A DNA stretch of 64,000 nucleotides, from positions 124,001-188,000 of the forward strand of contig NZ_QENZ01000004.1 in NCBI RefSeq assembly GCF_003096835.1, read 5' to 3'. Source of the stretch: Balneicella halophila (lineage in GTDB: Bacteria > Bacteroidota > Bacteroidia > Bacteroidales > Balneicellaceae). The translations under genes were made by a program, and so were the position numbers. The notes under the pieces are model-generated. The model worked only from the letters and a program-made list of their open reading frames with translations, made no database searches and was not told the origin of the DNA. Shown one piece after another: positions 29,162 through 37,231 of the stretch (its first letter is position 1; each line of letters begins with the position of its first letter).

Positions 29162-30964
29162 TTATTTAGTTTGATAGCCTCCGTAATACTTAACTGGAGA
29201 CCAATCAGGAATAATCGCTGGAAGTGATGGATTCATATTGGAATATTCTTCCGCACCATAAACTACTTTGCCATCTACTACAGTTAAGACTGATTGTAAA
29301 TCTTTAATTTGTTCTTCTGGAACTGAGAAGTAATCATCAGAAAGAATTGCAAAATCAGCATACATTCCATCTTCTAAAGTTCCTTTTACATCTTCTTCTT
29401 TAGACATCCATGCACTGCCGTGAGTATAAAGTGAAAGCGCCTCTTCGCGTGTTAGTTTATTATCTTCAGCAGCTAATTGCAAACCGCCAACTGTTTTTCC
29501 TGTTACCAACCAATACAATGCTGGCCAAGGATTGTAACTTGCTACACGAGTACCATCGGTACCAGCACCAACAGGGATACCCATATCTATCATTTTCTTG
29601 ATTGGAGGTGCATGTTGCGCTTTCGTTTCTCCATATCGTTCTACGAAAAATTCTCCGGCAAATACCATTCTAGATTGTACTGCTATACCACCATTAAGGG
29701 CTTTTATACGTGACAATTCACTATCTTTAATAGTTTCTGCATGGTCTATTAACCAACGATTGGCAACAAGTTCGCCATTGGTTTCTTCATTTACTTCTTC
29801 AATAACGTCTAGGATATCTGCAATAGTTTCTCCATAGGTTGCATGAATTCTAAATGGCCATCCTTTTTCAGCATGTAATCTCAATATTTTAGTCAAATCT
29901 TCTCTCCAAGTTGGTCTATCTTCCAAAAATGGTTGAGGAGCTAAAAAGTTTTCAAAATCACCGACACTCCAAGCTAAAAATTCACCACCACCTTCTAACT
30001 CATAACCATGATCTAAGTGTAAAGCTTCATTTTTACCTACAGTGTTATTTGCCATCCATTCTTGAAATTCTTCATATTCAGCTCCTTAGTTTTGAGGAAA
30101 TAAATAATAAGAGATTCTCATTGACATATCGCCATCTTCAGCTAAAGCTTTAGTTCCTACATAATCTTTTGGAAATTTATGACCACCACCACCTGCATCA
30201 ACTCCGCTTGTTAGTCCAAACTTGTTCAACTCTTTGTAGAAATGTTTTGTACTATTCACCATTTCATCTTGGCTCAATGGAGGTAGCCCGCCAATTCTAG
30301 GATATAAAATGCCCGGATTTGGTTCTGCTAAAAGTACACCAGTTAATTTACCGTCTGGGCCTTTTTCAAATCTGCTTCCTTCTGGAGCTTTAGTGTTTTC
30401 ATCAATGTTCATCGCTTCTAAACCGGCTTTGTTTAACCAGCCTCTACTGTAAAGGGATAATACGAATGTAGGTACATCTCCTGTGGCTTCGTTAATTTCT
30501 TCTACTGTTGGGAAACGATTTTCCTCAAACTGATATGGACTCCAGCCACCAATTACACGTACCCATTGTCCTTTAGGAGTACGTGCTGCTTGTTCTTTTA
30601 GCATTTCAAGAGCACGTTTCAATGATTTTACACCATCCCAGCGTAATTCAGCATTGAAAAAACGCCCGCCTCTAGTAAGGTGTAAGTGTGAATCATTAAG
30701 ACCAGGAATAAGGGTTCTCCCATTGGCATCAATTGTTTCTGTATTATCACCTTTAAGTTTTAGTACTTCTTCAGATGTACCTGTTGATGAAACCTTACCG
30801 TCTTTTACAGCAATAGCCTCAGCAATAGTGCGGGCATTATCCATCACAACGACTTTGGCATTAGTTACAATTAAATCTGCAGAATCAGAACTTTCACTAG
30901 AATTGTTTTCTTTACAAGAAACAATTAGTAATGTCGTGATAATTAAATATAATAATTTCTTCAT
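29162..30964 (-). pseudogene. Lipoprotein amidohydrolase (YtcJ-like) with in-frame stop
   Basis: One 600-codon frame encoding an Amidohydro_3-type metal-dependent hydrolase, broken by TAA at 30086-30088. The N-terminal part (292 residues from the ATG at 30964) has a lipoprotein signal (LLIVSC), the small beta domain (ADLIVTNAKVVVMDNART) and the metal motif NDSHLHL. The part after the stop, in the same frame, continues the barrel with RIHATYG, IDHAET and GAGTDGTRVASYNPW and ends in the closing beta domain (VLTVVDGKVVYG). Neither half alone holds all metal ligands, so the product is probably inactive unless the stop is read through or is a sequencing error. Substrate unknown; relatives are often placed with isochorismatase-like hydrolases, as here. 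Confidence 0.85.
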
Positions 30965-30988
30965 ATTTTTTTAATTTGAATTACAAAA

Positions 30989-31018
30989 GCTCCTGTCCTT
31001 TATGTAAAGGACAAGAGC
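30989..31018 (-). terminator. Hairpin between isochorismatase-like and amidohydrolase genes
   Basis: GCTCCTGTCCTTT and AAAGGACAAGAGC form a 12-pair stem with one mismatch and a four-base loop; the minus strand continues TTTTG. It is a likely terminator or attenuator inside the operon. Confidence 0.65.
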
Positions 31019-31036
31019 CTCAAAATTTGAATATTA

Positions 31037-31727
31037 TTAATGTTTTAGCATTTCTCTTGAGTATGGTACGCCAATACCATAAGCACCACCAAATCTCATG
31101 ATTAATAGGTTTACTGGCTCATAAGTTTCAGCTCTAGCCCAGTCACGTTGTAACTCTAATAAATATTGTAGAGATGTAATCGGTTTTGCTCCTGCTTGTA
31201 CCATTCTCTGTACAGCCATATCATGCGCCTCTTTTGATACGTCACCTGATGCATCTGTTATCACATATACATCATATCCATCATTCAAAGCTGACATAAC
31301 AGGACCTACTATACATACACTTGTCCATAAGCCTGCCATTACAAGTTTTTTCTTATTAAGACCAGTAATTGCTTTATGCGCATTTACATCTTCCCATGTA
31401 TTCATCGTAGTTCTATCAATATACTTGCTATGGTCTGGGTAGAACTCCTGAATTTCAGGGAATACTGGACCACTGAAGCTTTTCTCAGCAATAGTTGTTA
31501 CCACGGTAGGGATTTTAAAAATCTTAGTTGCACCAGCAACTATTCCCACGTTGTTGCGTAAAACTACTGGATCGATGACATTAACGGCAAATGCCATTTG
31601 TCCTTCATGATCAATCATCACTAGTGCATGATTGTCTGGTGATAATAGTTCCGGACTTGGTTTTTTGTGCGAACACACCAGTTAGTGTTGCAACAACTAA
31701 TAAAAGTGTTAATTTAATTGTTTTCAT
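31037..31727 (-). pseudogene. Exported YcaC-like isochorismatase-family hydrolase, frameshifted after signal peptide
   Basis: The main frame (31037-31678) encodes a cysteine hydrolase of the isochorismatase superfamily: HALVMIDHEGQMAFAV with the catalytic Asp, DRTTMNTWED, and LWTSVCIVGPVMSAL with the nucleophilic Cys, most like the YcaC branch. It has only a GTG to start from. Directly upstream, in another frame, the ATG at 31727 encodes a classic signal peptide (MKTIKLTLLLVVATLTGVFA then Q). Removing one base from the six-A run (six T on the plus strand, 31661-31666) joins the two as VFAQKPSPELL. I therefore read this as an exported hydrolase gene with a one-base insertion. The alternative is a cytoplasmic protein from the GTG. 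Catalytic residues are intact. Confidence 0.75.
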
Positions 31728-31788
31728 TGCTCTCATGTTTAAAAGGTTTAACTCTAAATTTGTTATGAATTAATTTCATTACTGACTA

Positions 31789-31805
31789 AATTCTGATACA
31801 GAATT
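31789..31805. promoter_or_regulatory. Inverted repeat AATTCTG-ATA-CAGAATT, possible operator
   Basis: A perfect 7-3-7 inverted repeat ending about 53 bases upstream of the ATG at 31736 of the isochorismatase-like gene. The position and symmetry suggest a dimeric regulator site; the regulator is not in the window. Confidence 0.4.
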
Positions 31806-31849
31806 AGAGATAATGTTTGCTAATTTTCAAAAAAATGATTAAGCAAATA

Positions 31850-31865
31850 TCTATATCGATATAGA
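31850..31865. promoter_or_regulatory. 16-base perfect palindrome, possible operator
   Basis: TCTATATCGATATAGA is fully palindromic and lies 114 bases upstream of the ATG at 31736. With the second inverted repeat nearer the gene, it could bind a dimeric regulator of the operon. AT-rich palindromes can also arise by chance. Confidence 0.4.
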
Positions 31866-32220
31866 AAAAAACTAAATTTTTTTGGGTGATTTTAGGTGTT
31901 ACGCATCGTCTGGCTAAAGACTGCCAAAAAGAGCTATAACCTATGATTTTATCTCTCAACAACTTATGTGATTTTTACTATAATAATGTATTTTATGATT
32001 TTGTATGATAAGTGCTTTTGAAATAAAATTAGCATAAAATGATAACATTACCTTCACATTTATTAGCCATTAGTTCTGGTTCTATTTATATCATTTTGAA
32101 ATTTCTCTATATATAAGAAAGAGAATTGACATTATTTAAATCTAAAAATTGTTAAAGAATGAGGTATTGGCATAATTTTAGCGGTAAATTATCTTGATAT
32201 ATTTATCAATTAATTTGAAC

Positions 32221-32865
32221 ATGATGGCAAAAACGGCAATACTTCTTGGTGGTACAGGTCTAACAGGGAGGCATTTATTAGAGCTATTGTTAAATAGTGC
32301 CGAATATGATAAAATAAAAGTCTATACACGCAGACCAACTGGTGTAAAACACAGCAAACTGCAGGAGACTATCTGTGACTTGTTAGAACTAGAAGAGCAA
32401 GAATCCTCTTTTTATGGTGATGTAGTGTTTTGTTGTATCGGAACTACTAAAAAGAAGACTCCTGATAAGAAAAAATACAAAGCGATAGATTATGGTATTC
32501 CTTCAACTGCATCTAGGTTAGCTTCGAAAAATAAAATCGGAACATTTGTTGTTATTTCAGCCTTAGGCGCTGATAAGGGTAGTTATATTTTCTATAATAA
32601 AACAAAAGGACAAATGGAAGAGGCGGTTTTGGCATCAGCGATAAAAAATACACTTATCTACAGACCCTCTTTTATATATGGAGAACGAGAAGAAAATCGG
32701 ATAGGAGAGAAAATAGGTATTCGGATTGCGAAAGTATTCAATCCTCTATTAATTGGAAAATTAAAGAAATATAAAGCTATTTCTGCTACAAATCTGGCTA
32801 AAGCAATGTATGATGGTGCATTATTTAAGTCTGGGCATCATATTATTTTCCGCGATGAAATGTAG
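32221..32865 (+). CDS. NAD(P)-binding SDR-like protein (TIP30/HTATIP2 type)
   Basis: A 214-residue atypical short-chain dehydrogenase. The N-terminus has the Rossmann motif LLGGTGLTGRHLLELLL; the middle has VVFCCIGTTKKK and VVISALGADKGS followed by YNKTKGQMEEAV, the YxxxK position, then YRPSFIYGER. This pattern fits the family of human HTATIP2 and bacterial oxidoreductases of unknown substrate. The ATG at 32221 is chosen over 32194, which adds residues unlike the family. The next gene, ohr, begins 50 bases later. Confidence 0.85.
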   Translation: MMAKTAILLGGTGLTGRHLLELLLNSAEYDKIKVYTRRPTGVKHSKLQETICDLLELEEQESSFYGDVVFCCIGTTKKKTPDKKKYKAIDYGIPSTASRLASKNKIGTFVVISALGADKGSYIFYNKTKGQMEEAVLASAIKNTLIYRPSFIYGEREENRIGEKIGIRIAKVFNPLLIGKLKKYKAISATNLAKAMYDGALFKSGHHIIFRDEM

Positions 32866-32915
32866 AAATAGTAATTAGATAAAACAGTTTATTAACATAT
32901 TAAAAAAAACGAATC

Positions 32916-33338
32916 ATGAAAAAGTTATACTCTACAAAAGCAACCGCAACAGGCGGTAGAGAAGGAAGAGTAAAATCAGAAGACGGAGTATTAGATTTTA
33001 AAGTTGAGGTGCCAAAAGAAATGGGAGGCAAAGGTGGTGAATACACCAACCCTGAGCAATTATTTGCAGCAGGTTATGCAGCCTGCTTTGGCAGTGCTCT
33101 AAATTTAGTGGCTAAAAAGTCAAGAACTAAATTGGAGAGCTCAGCAATCACCACGGCAGTGAGCATTGGTGATAATGGCAATGGAGGTTTTGAATTGGCT
33201 GTAGATATAGAAGCAGATATAAAAGGTGTTTCTCGAGAGGAAGCCCAGGAGTTGCTTGAGAAAGCGCATCAAGTTTGTCCTTATTCTAATGCAACTCGAG
33301 GTAATATTGAGGTAAATCTTTCATTAAAAGAAGAATAA
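32916..33338 (+). CDS. ohr: Organic hydroperoxide resistance protein (OsmC/Ohr)
   Basis: A 140-residue Ohr-type thiol peroxidase that reduces organic hydroperoxides using lipoyl-protein thiols. The two redox cysteines are Cys57 in GYAACFGSAL and Cys121 in HQVCPYSNATRGN, and TGGREGRVKSEDG near the start contains the conserved Arg. Its stop overlaps the next start by one base (TAATG), so the two are translationally coupled. Confidence 0.93.
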   Translation: MKKLYSTKATATGGREGRVKSEDGVLDFKVEVPKEMGGKGGEYTNPEQLFAAGYAACFGSALNLVAKKSRTKLESSAITTAVSIGDNGNGGFELAVDIEADIKGVSREEAQELLEKAHQVCPYSNATRGNIEVNLSLKEE

Positions 33339-34498
33339 TGAAAAACTTTATCTATAAAAACCCTACGAAGATAATTTTTGGCGAAGGGCAGATTGCTAAG
33401 TTATCTGATGAAATACCAACTGATGCTAAAATTCTAATGCTTTACGGTGGTGGTAGCATCAAGAAAAACGGCATTTATGATCAAGTTATGGAAGCGTTAG
33501 GCAGTCGAACGTTAGTGGAGTTTGGCGGAGTGCCTGCGAATCCGGAGTATGAAGTGTTGATGGAAGCTGTCGAACTTATCAGTAAAGAAAAGTTAGATTA
33601 TATTCTGGCTGTAGGAGGAGGTTCGGTAATTGATGGAGCAAAATTTATTGCTGCTGCGGTCAACTATAAAGGAGAAGAACCATGGGATATTTTGGCTAAG
33701 GGCGAAGAAATTCATGAAGCTGTTCCTTTTTCAACAGTTTTAACTTTACCTGCAACGGGTTCTGAGATGAATTCAGGAGCAGTGATTTCTCGTCGCTCAA
33801 CAAAGGATAAGCACTCTTTTGGCTCGCCATTGTTATATCCACAATGTTCTATTCTAGATCCTACGGTGATTCATTCATTACCAAAACGTCAATTAGCCAA
33901 CGGTGTGGTAGATTCATTCAATCACGTATTAGAACAGTATTTAACCTATCCGACTGATGCAATTCTTCAAGATCATTTTGCAGAAAGTATCTTACAGACA
34001 TTAGTTGAAGTAGGAGAAAAAGTCATTGAAAACCCTAAGGATTATAAAATGGCTTCAAACTTTATGTGGTCTTGCACAATGGCTTTGAATGGTTTGATTG
34101 CCCAAGGAGTACCTACAGATTGGGGAGTGCATGGTATTGGTCATGAGTTGACAGCTCTTTATGGAATCGATCACGCTCGTACCCTGGCTATAGTAGGGCC
34201 ACGCTATTATGAACATACGTTTGAGAGCAAGAAAGTAAAGTTAGCTCAATATGCTGAAAGAGTATGGAACATAGGCGAAGGAAGCCTTGAAGACAAGGCA
34301 AAACAAGCGATTAATAAGACGGAGTCATTCTATCACTCTTTGGGAGTAGATACTAGATTATCTGATTATACAGATGATTATGAAGGAACGGCTGAGACTA
34401 TTGAAAAACGATTCAGTGAGCGAGGTTGGGAAGGTATTGGTGAGAACAAAAGTGTTACCCCAAATGATGTTAAAGAGATTATCAAAGCTACGTATTAA
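33338..34498 (+). CDS. yqhD: Iron-containing alcohol dehydrogenase, YqhD-like
   Basis: A 386-residue group III alcohol dehydrogenase. The cofactor motif GGGSVIDGAKFIA and the metal ligands in VVDSFNHVLEQY and GVHGIGHELTALYGIDHARTLA are present; GGGSIKKNGIYDQV near the N-terminus is typical of the NADPH-dependent YqhD/BdhA branch, which reduces short aldehydes formed under peroxidation. One-base overlap with ohr supports a detoxification unit. The symbol is by similarity only. Confidence 0.9.
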   Translation: MKNFIYKNPTKIIFGEGQIAKLSDEIPTDAKILMLYGGGSIKKNGIYDQVMEALGSRTLVEFGGVPANPEYEVLMEAVELISKEKLDYILAVGGGSVIDGAKFIAAAVNYKGEEPWDILAKGEEIHEAVPFSTVLTLPATGSEMNSGAVISRRSTKDKHSFGSPLLYPQCSILDPTVIHSLPKRQLANGVVDSFNHVLEQYLTYPTDAILQDHFAESILQTLVEVGEKVIENPKDYKMASNFMWSCTMALNGLIAQGVPTDWGVHGIGHELTALYGIDHARTLAIVGPRYYEHTFESKKVKLAQYAERVWNIGEGSLEDKAKQAINKTESFYHSLGVDTRLSDYTDDYEGTAETIEKRFSERGWEGIGENKSVTPNDVKEIIKATY

Positions 34499-34518
34499 TG
34501 CTTAGAATGAGGTTTCCT

Positions 34519-34546
34519 AAAGGAGTTTCTGTATAGAGACTCCTTT
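34519..34546. terminator. Terminator after the YqhD-like gene
   Basis: AAAGGAGTTTCT pairs with AGAGACTCCTTT (wobble pair inside), followed by more T on the plus strand. It separates converging genes. Confidence 0.8.
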
Positions 34547-34547
34547 T

Positions 34548-35471
34548 TTAATAATAAATACCTTGATAAGTATTACGTTTCTTTAAAGCATTTTGTAATT
34601 TATGTGCAAATTGGTAGTTTTTCACCCTGTTCCACTTGGGTGCGACAAGTAGATTCGGAGGCACTTGACTTAGAAAACGTTCCAGATAAACATGAGGATT
34701 CATATTTTCAATAATATCAATACACAAAGATAAATAGGAGGACTCATCAAAAAGATTAAAAAGTTCTGGATTCTTCTCATACTGCTTAGCCATTACCGTC
34801 CCTTTTAATATTTGCAGTTGATGGAATTTCAAGGTTGTAATCGGTAGCTCTGCCAATTTTAAAGCATTCTCTTTGCACTGTTCTAAATCATCATAAGGCA
34901 ATCCCATGATGAGGTGTGCTCCTAAGTGAATTTTATCGGCTTCAGCAATACGATGAATCGCTTTCTCAGCCTCAGCATAATCATGTGCCCTATTGATAAA
35001 CTCCAGCGCTTTATCATTGCAACTTTCCACACCTAATTCGATAGTTATAAAATATTTTTGTGATAATTCATTTAAATACTCTAGAACGTCATCTTCAATA
35101 CAATCAGGTCGGGTAGAAATTGCTAAACCTTTTATCTGTGGCACAGCAAGTGCTTCTTCGTATAAACTTTTCAATAAGTCAATATCTCCGTAGGTATTTG
35201 TATGGGATTGGAAGTAGGCAATGTAGTCTTGCTCATCACTCTTGTGGGCAAAGAATTTTTTCCCCTCTTCTAATTGTTCTCTAATGCTTTTTTTAGGCTT
35301 ACAATAACTAGGTTTAAAGCTATGATTTAGACAATAAGTACAGCCACCACGTGCTTTTGTACCATCAATATTTGGACACGTAAAACCTGCATCAACGGAC
35401 AGTTTCTGTAACCGTCTTTGAAAAATCGATTTCAAATGTGATCCGTAATCGTTATAGGGTTGCTTTGGCAT
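34548..35471 (-). CDS. Radical SAM protein, TIGR01212 (YhcC) family
   Basis: A 307-residue radical SAM protein. The N-terminal GFTCPNIDGTKARGGCTYC holds the three cluster cysteines in the spaced pattern typical of TIGR01212 (C-x11-C-x2-C). Later motifs include IELGVESCNDKALEFINR and HLIMGLPYDD. The reaction is unknown for the family. A -7 box lies 21 bases upstream of the ATG. Confidence 0.93.
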   Translation of the reverse strand: MPKQPYNDYGSHLKSIFQRRLQKLSVDAGFTCPNIDGTKARGGCTYCLNHSFKPSYCKPKKSIREQLEEGKKFFAHKSDEQDYIAYFQSHTNTYGDIDLLKSLYEEALAVPQIKGLAISTRPDCIEDDVLEYLNELSQKYFITIELGVESCNDKALEFINRAHDYAEAEKAIHRIAEADKIHLGAHLIMGLPYDDLEQCKENALKLAELPITTLKFHQLQILKGTVMAKQYEKNPELFNLFDESSYLSLCIDIIENMNPHVYLERFLSQVPPNLLVAPKWNRVKNYQFAHKLQNALKKRNTYQGIYY

Positions 35472-35491
35472 AGCTTAGATAATTATGACAG

Positions 35492-35499
35492 CAAAAGTA
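35492..35499 (-). promoter_or_regulatory. -7 promoter box for the TIGR01212 gene
   Basis: TACTTTTG on the minus strand matches TAnnTTTG, 21 bases before the start codon at 35471. Confidence 0.5.
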
Positions 35500-35580
35500 A
35501 GCTTTTACAAGTATTTTTATGGGTAAATTAGAATAATTATGTAACTTGGTAGTTCAACAAACTTCAAAAACATTGTATTT

Positions 35581-37113
35581 ATGAATCTGTCGGAAAAAGA
35601 TCTTTCCTTACTTAAATCAAAAGGAATTTCAGAAAAAACCTTTGAGAAACAAATCGAAAAATTTGAGAACGGTTTCCCAGCATTAAATATTGTAGGAGCA
35701 GCTACTACAGCTAATGGTATTAAAAAATATTCAGACGAGGAAGAAGATGATTTTGTTGCAATTTTCAAAAAAGAAGCAAAAAAATATGATATGATGAAAT
35801 TTGTTCCTGCATCAGGAGCAGCAACTCGAATGTTTAAGAAACTGTTTGAATTTAAAGATTCTTATAAAGGCAAGTCTGAAGAATATGAAAAATTTATTGC
35901 TGACACAAAAACGGACAGTGTTTTCACATTTTTTGAGACTTTGGAAGAATATCCATTTTATGAAGATTTAAAACAAGCTTGTTTTGCCCAAGAAAATGAA
36001 TCTTTGGAGCGTTTATTGGAAAAACATGAATACATCAAAGTATTGGATGTACTATTGACTAATAAAGGTTTAGGACTAGGTTTTCTTCCGAAAGCTTTAA
36101 TACAGTTTCATCGTTATGAAGAAAAAACCCGTACACCAGTTGGTGAGCATTTAGTATCCTCACTTTATTTGTTTGAGGATATGAAAAAATACAAAGTACA
36201 TTTCACTATCTCTGAGGAGTTTTTAAATGAATTTGAAAAAATTGCAGATTATTATGTTAAGAGAATTAAAGATCGTCATGATATTGATATAGAGGTGACT
36301 TTCTCATACCAGAAACCCTCAACGGATACCGTTGCTGTTACCCGAAGTAATGAACCCTTGCGTGATGATGATGACAATATGATTTTCCGACCAGGTGGTC
36401 ATGGGGCACTTATCCACAATCTCAATGATGTGGATTCCGCTATTTTGTTCATAAAAAATATTGACAATGTTGTTCCAAATAGTATGAAAGAAAAGAATGC
36501 ATATTATGAACAACTACTTGGTGGAGTTTTATTAAAATATCAAAATAAAATATTTAAATATCTGGAGGATCTAGATGCAGAACCTTCTGACAGAAAGCTG
36601 AAGTCAATTGCAAAGTTTATACGCGAAGAATTATGCTATGAGTTTGAGGAGCAAAAGAACGTAAAACAACAACTTAAACAAATATTGAATAGACCATTAC
36701 GTGTGTGTGGTATGGTCATCAATGAAGGAGAACCGGGCGGTGGTCCTTTCTTAGTAGAAGATACCAAAGGTAACGTCAGCCTACAAATCGTGGAAAGTTC
36801 ACAAATCAATCTAAAAGATGATAAGCAACGTGAGGTTTTTGAACAATCAACTCATTTTAACCCTGTAGATCTTGTTTGTGGAGTGAAAGATTACAAAGGC
36901 AATGACTTTGATTTAATGCAGTTTGTAGATGAGCAAGCAGGCTTTATCACAGAAAAATCTTTAAAAGGACGAAACTTAAAAGCATTAGAGCTTCCTGGAC
37001 TTTGGAATGGTGCTATGGCACACTGGAATACAATCTTTGTTGAGGTTCCAGACTTTACTTTCAATCCTGTAAAAACAGTGTTTGATTTGTTGAGACCACA
37101 GCACAGAAATTAA
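35581..37113 (+). CDS. DUF4301 family protein
   Basis: A 510-residue soluble protein beginning with LSEKDLSLLKSKGISEKTFEKQIEKF and continuing KFVPASGAATRMFKKLFEF, the signature of DUF4301. The segment PASGAATRM resembles a nucleotidyltransferase-type phosphate-binding loop and KNIDNVVPNSMKEKN is also conserved; the family is thought to be related to sugar nucleotidyltransferases, but no reaction is known to me. It is found mainly in Bacteroidota. It stands alone before pckA. Confidence 0.88.
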   Translation: MNLSEKDLSLLKSKGISEKTFEKQIEKFENGFPALNIVGAATTANGIKKYSDEEEDDFVAIFKKEAKKYDMMKFVPASGAATRMFKKLFEFKDSYKGKSEEYEKFIADTKTDSVFTFFETLEEYPFYEDLKQACFAQENESLERLLEKHEYIKVLDVLLTNKGLGLGFLPKALIQFHRYEEKTRTPVGEHLVSSLYLFEDMKKYKVHFTISEEFLNEFEKIADYYVKRIKDRHDIDIEVTFSYQKPSTDTVAVTRSNEPLRDDDDNMIFRPGGHGALIHNLNDVDSAILFIKNIDNVVPNSMKEKNAYYEQLLGGVLLKYQNKIFKYLEDLDAEPSDRKLKSIAKFIREELCYEFEEQKNVKQQLKQILNRPLRVCGMVINEGEPGGGPFLVEDTKGNVSLQIVESSQINLKDDKQREVFEQSTHFNPVDLVCGVKDYKGNDFDLMQFVDEQAGFITEKSLKGRNLKALELPGLWNGAMAHWNTIFVEVPDFTFNPVKTVFDLLRPQHRN

Positions 37114-37186
37114 TATATTTTTAACCTAAAAGATTTTATTTTCTGAAAAAAATATGTTGTAGAGCATTATTTTTAAATAAATGTCT

Positions 37187-37194
37187 TATTTTTG
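37187..37194 (+). promoter_or_regulatory. -7 promoter box for pckA
   Basis: TATTTTTG matches TAnnTTTG, 37 bases before the pckA ATG. Confidence 0.5.
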
Positions 37195-37231
37195 TAGTCC
37201 GCAAACGTTGTAGTTTTAAGAATTAAATTGA

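Larger units (their letters stand above)
31737..32220. other. Regulatory intergenic region, no gene
   Basis: About 480 AT-rich bases between divergent genes. There is no convincing coding frame or RNA. It holds two perfect inverted repeats (31789-31805 and 31850-31865) on the side of the isochorismatase operon. No TAnnTTTG box was found for that operon, so it may use an activator or another sigma factor. Confidence 0.6.

Noticed and set aside
30040-30092. Re-initiation after the amidohydrolase stop using GGAG and a nearby ATG
   Set aside because: The nearest ATG after the GGAG is out of frame with the second half, and Bacteroidota rely little on Shine-Dalgarno pairing.
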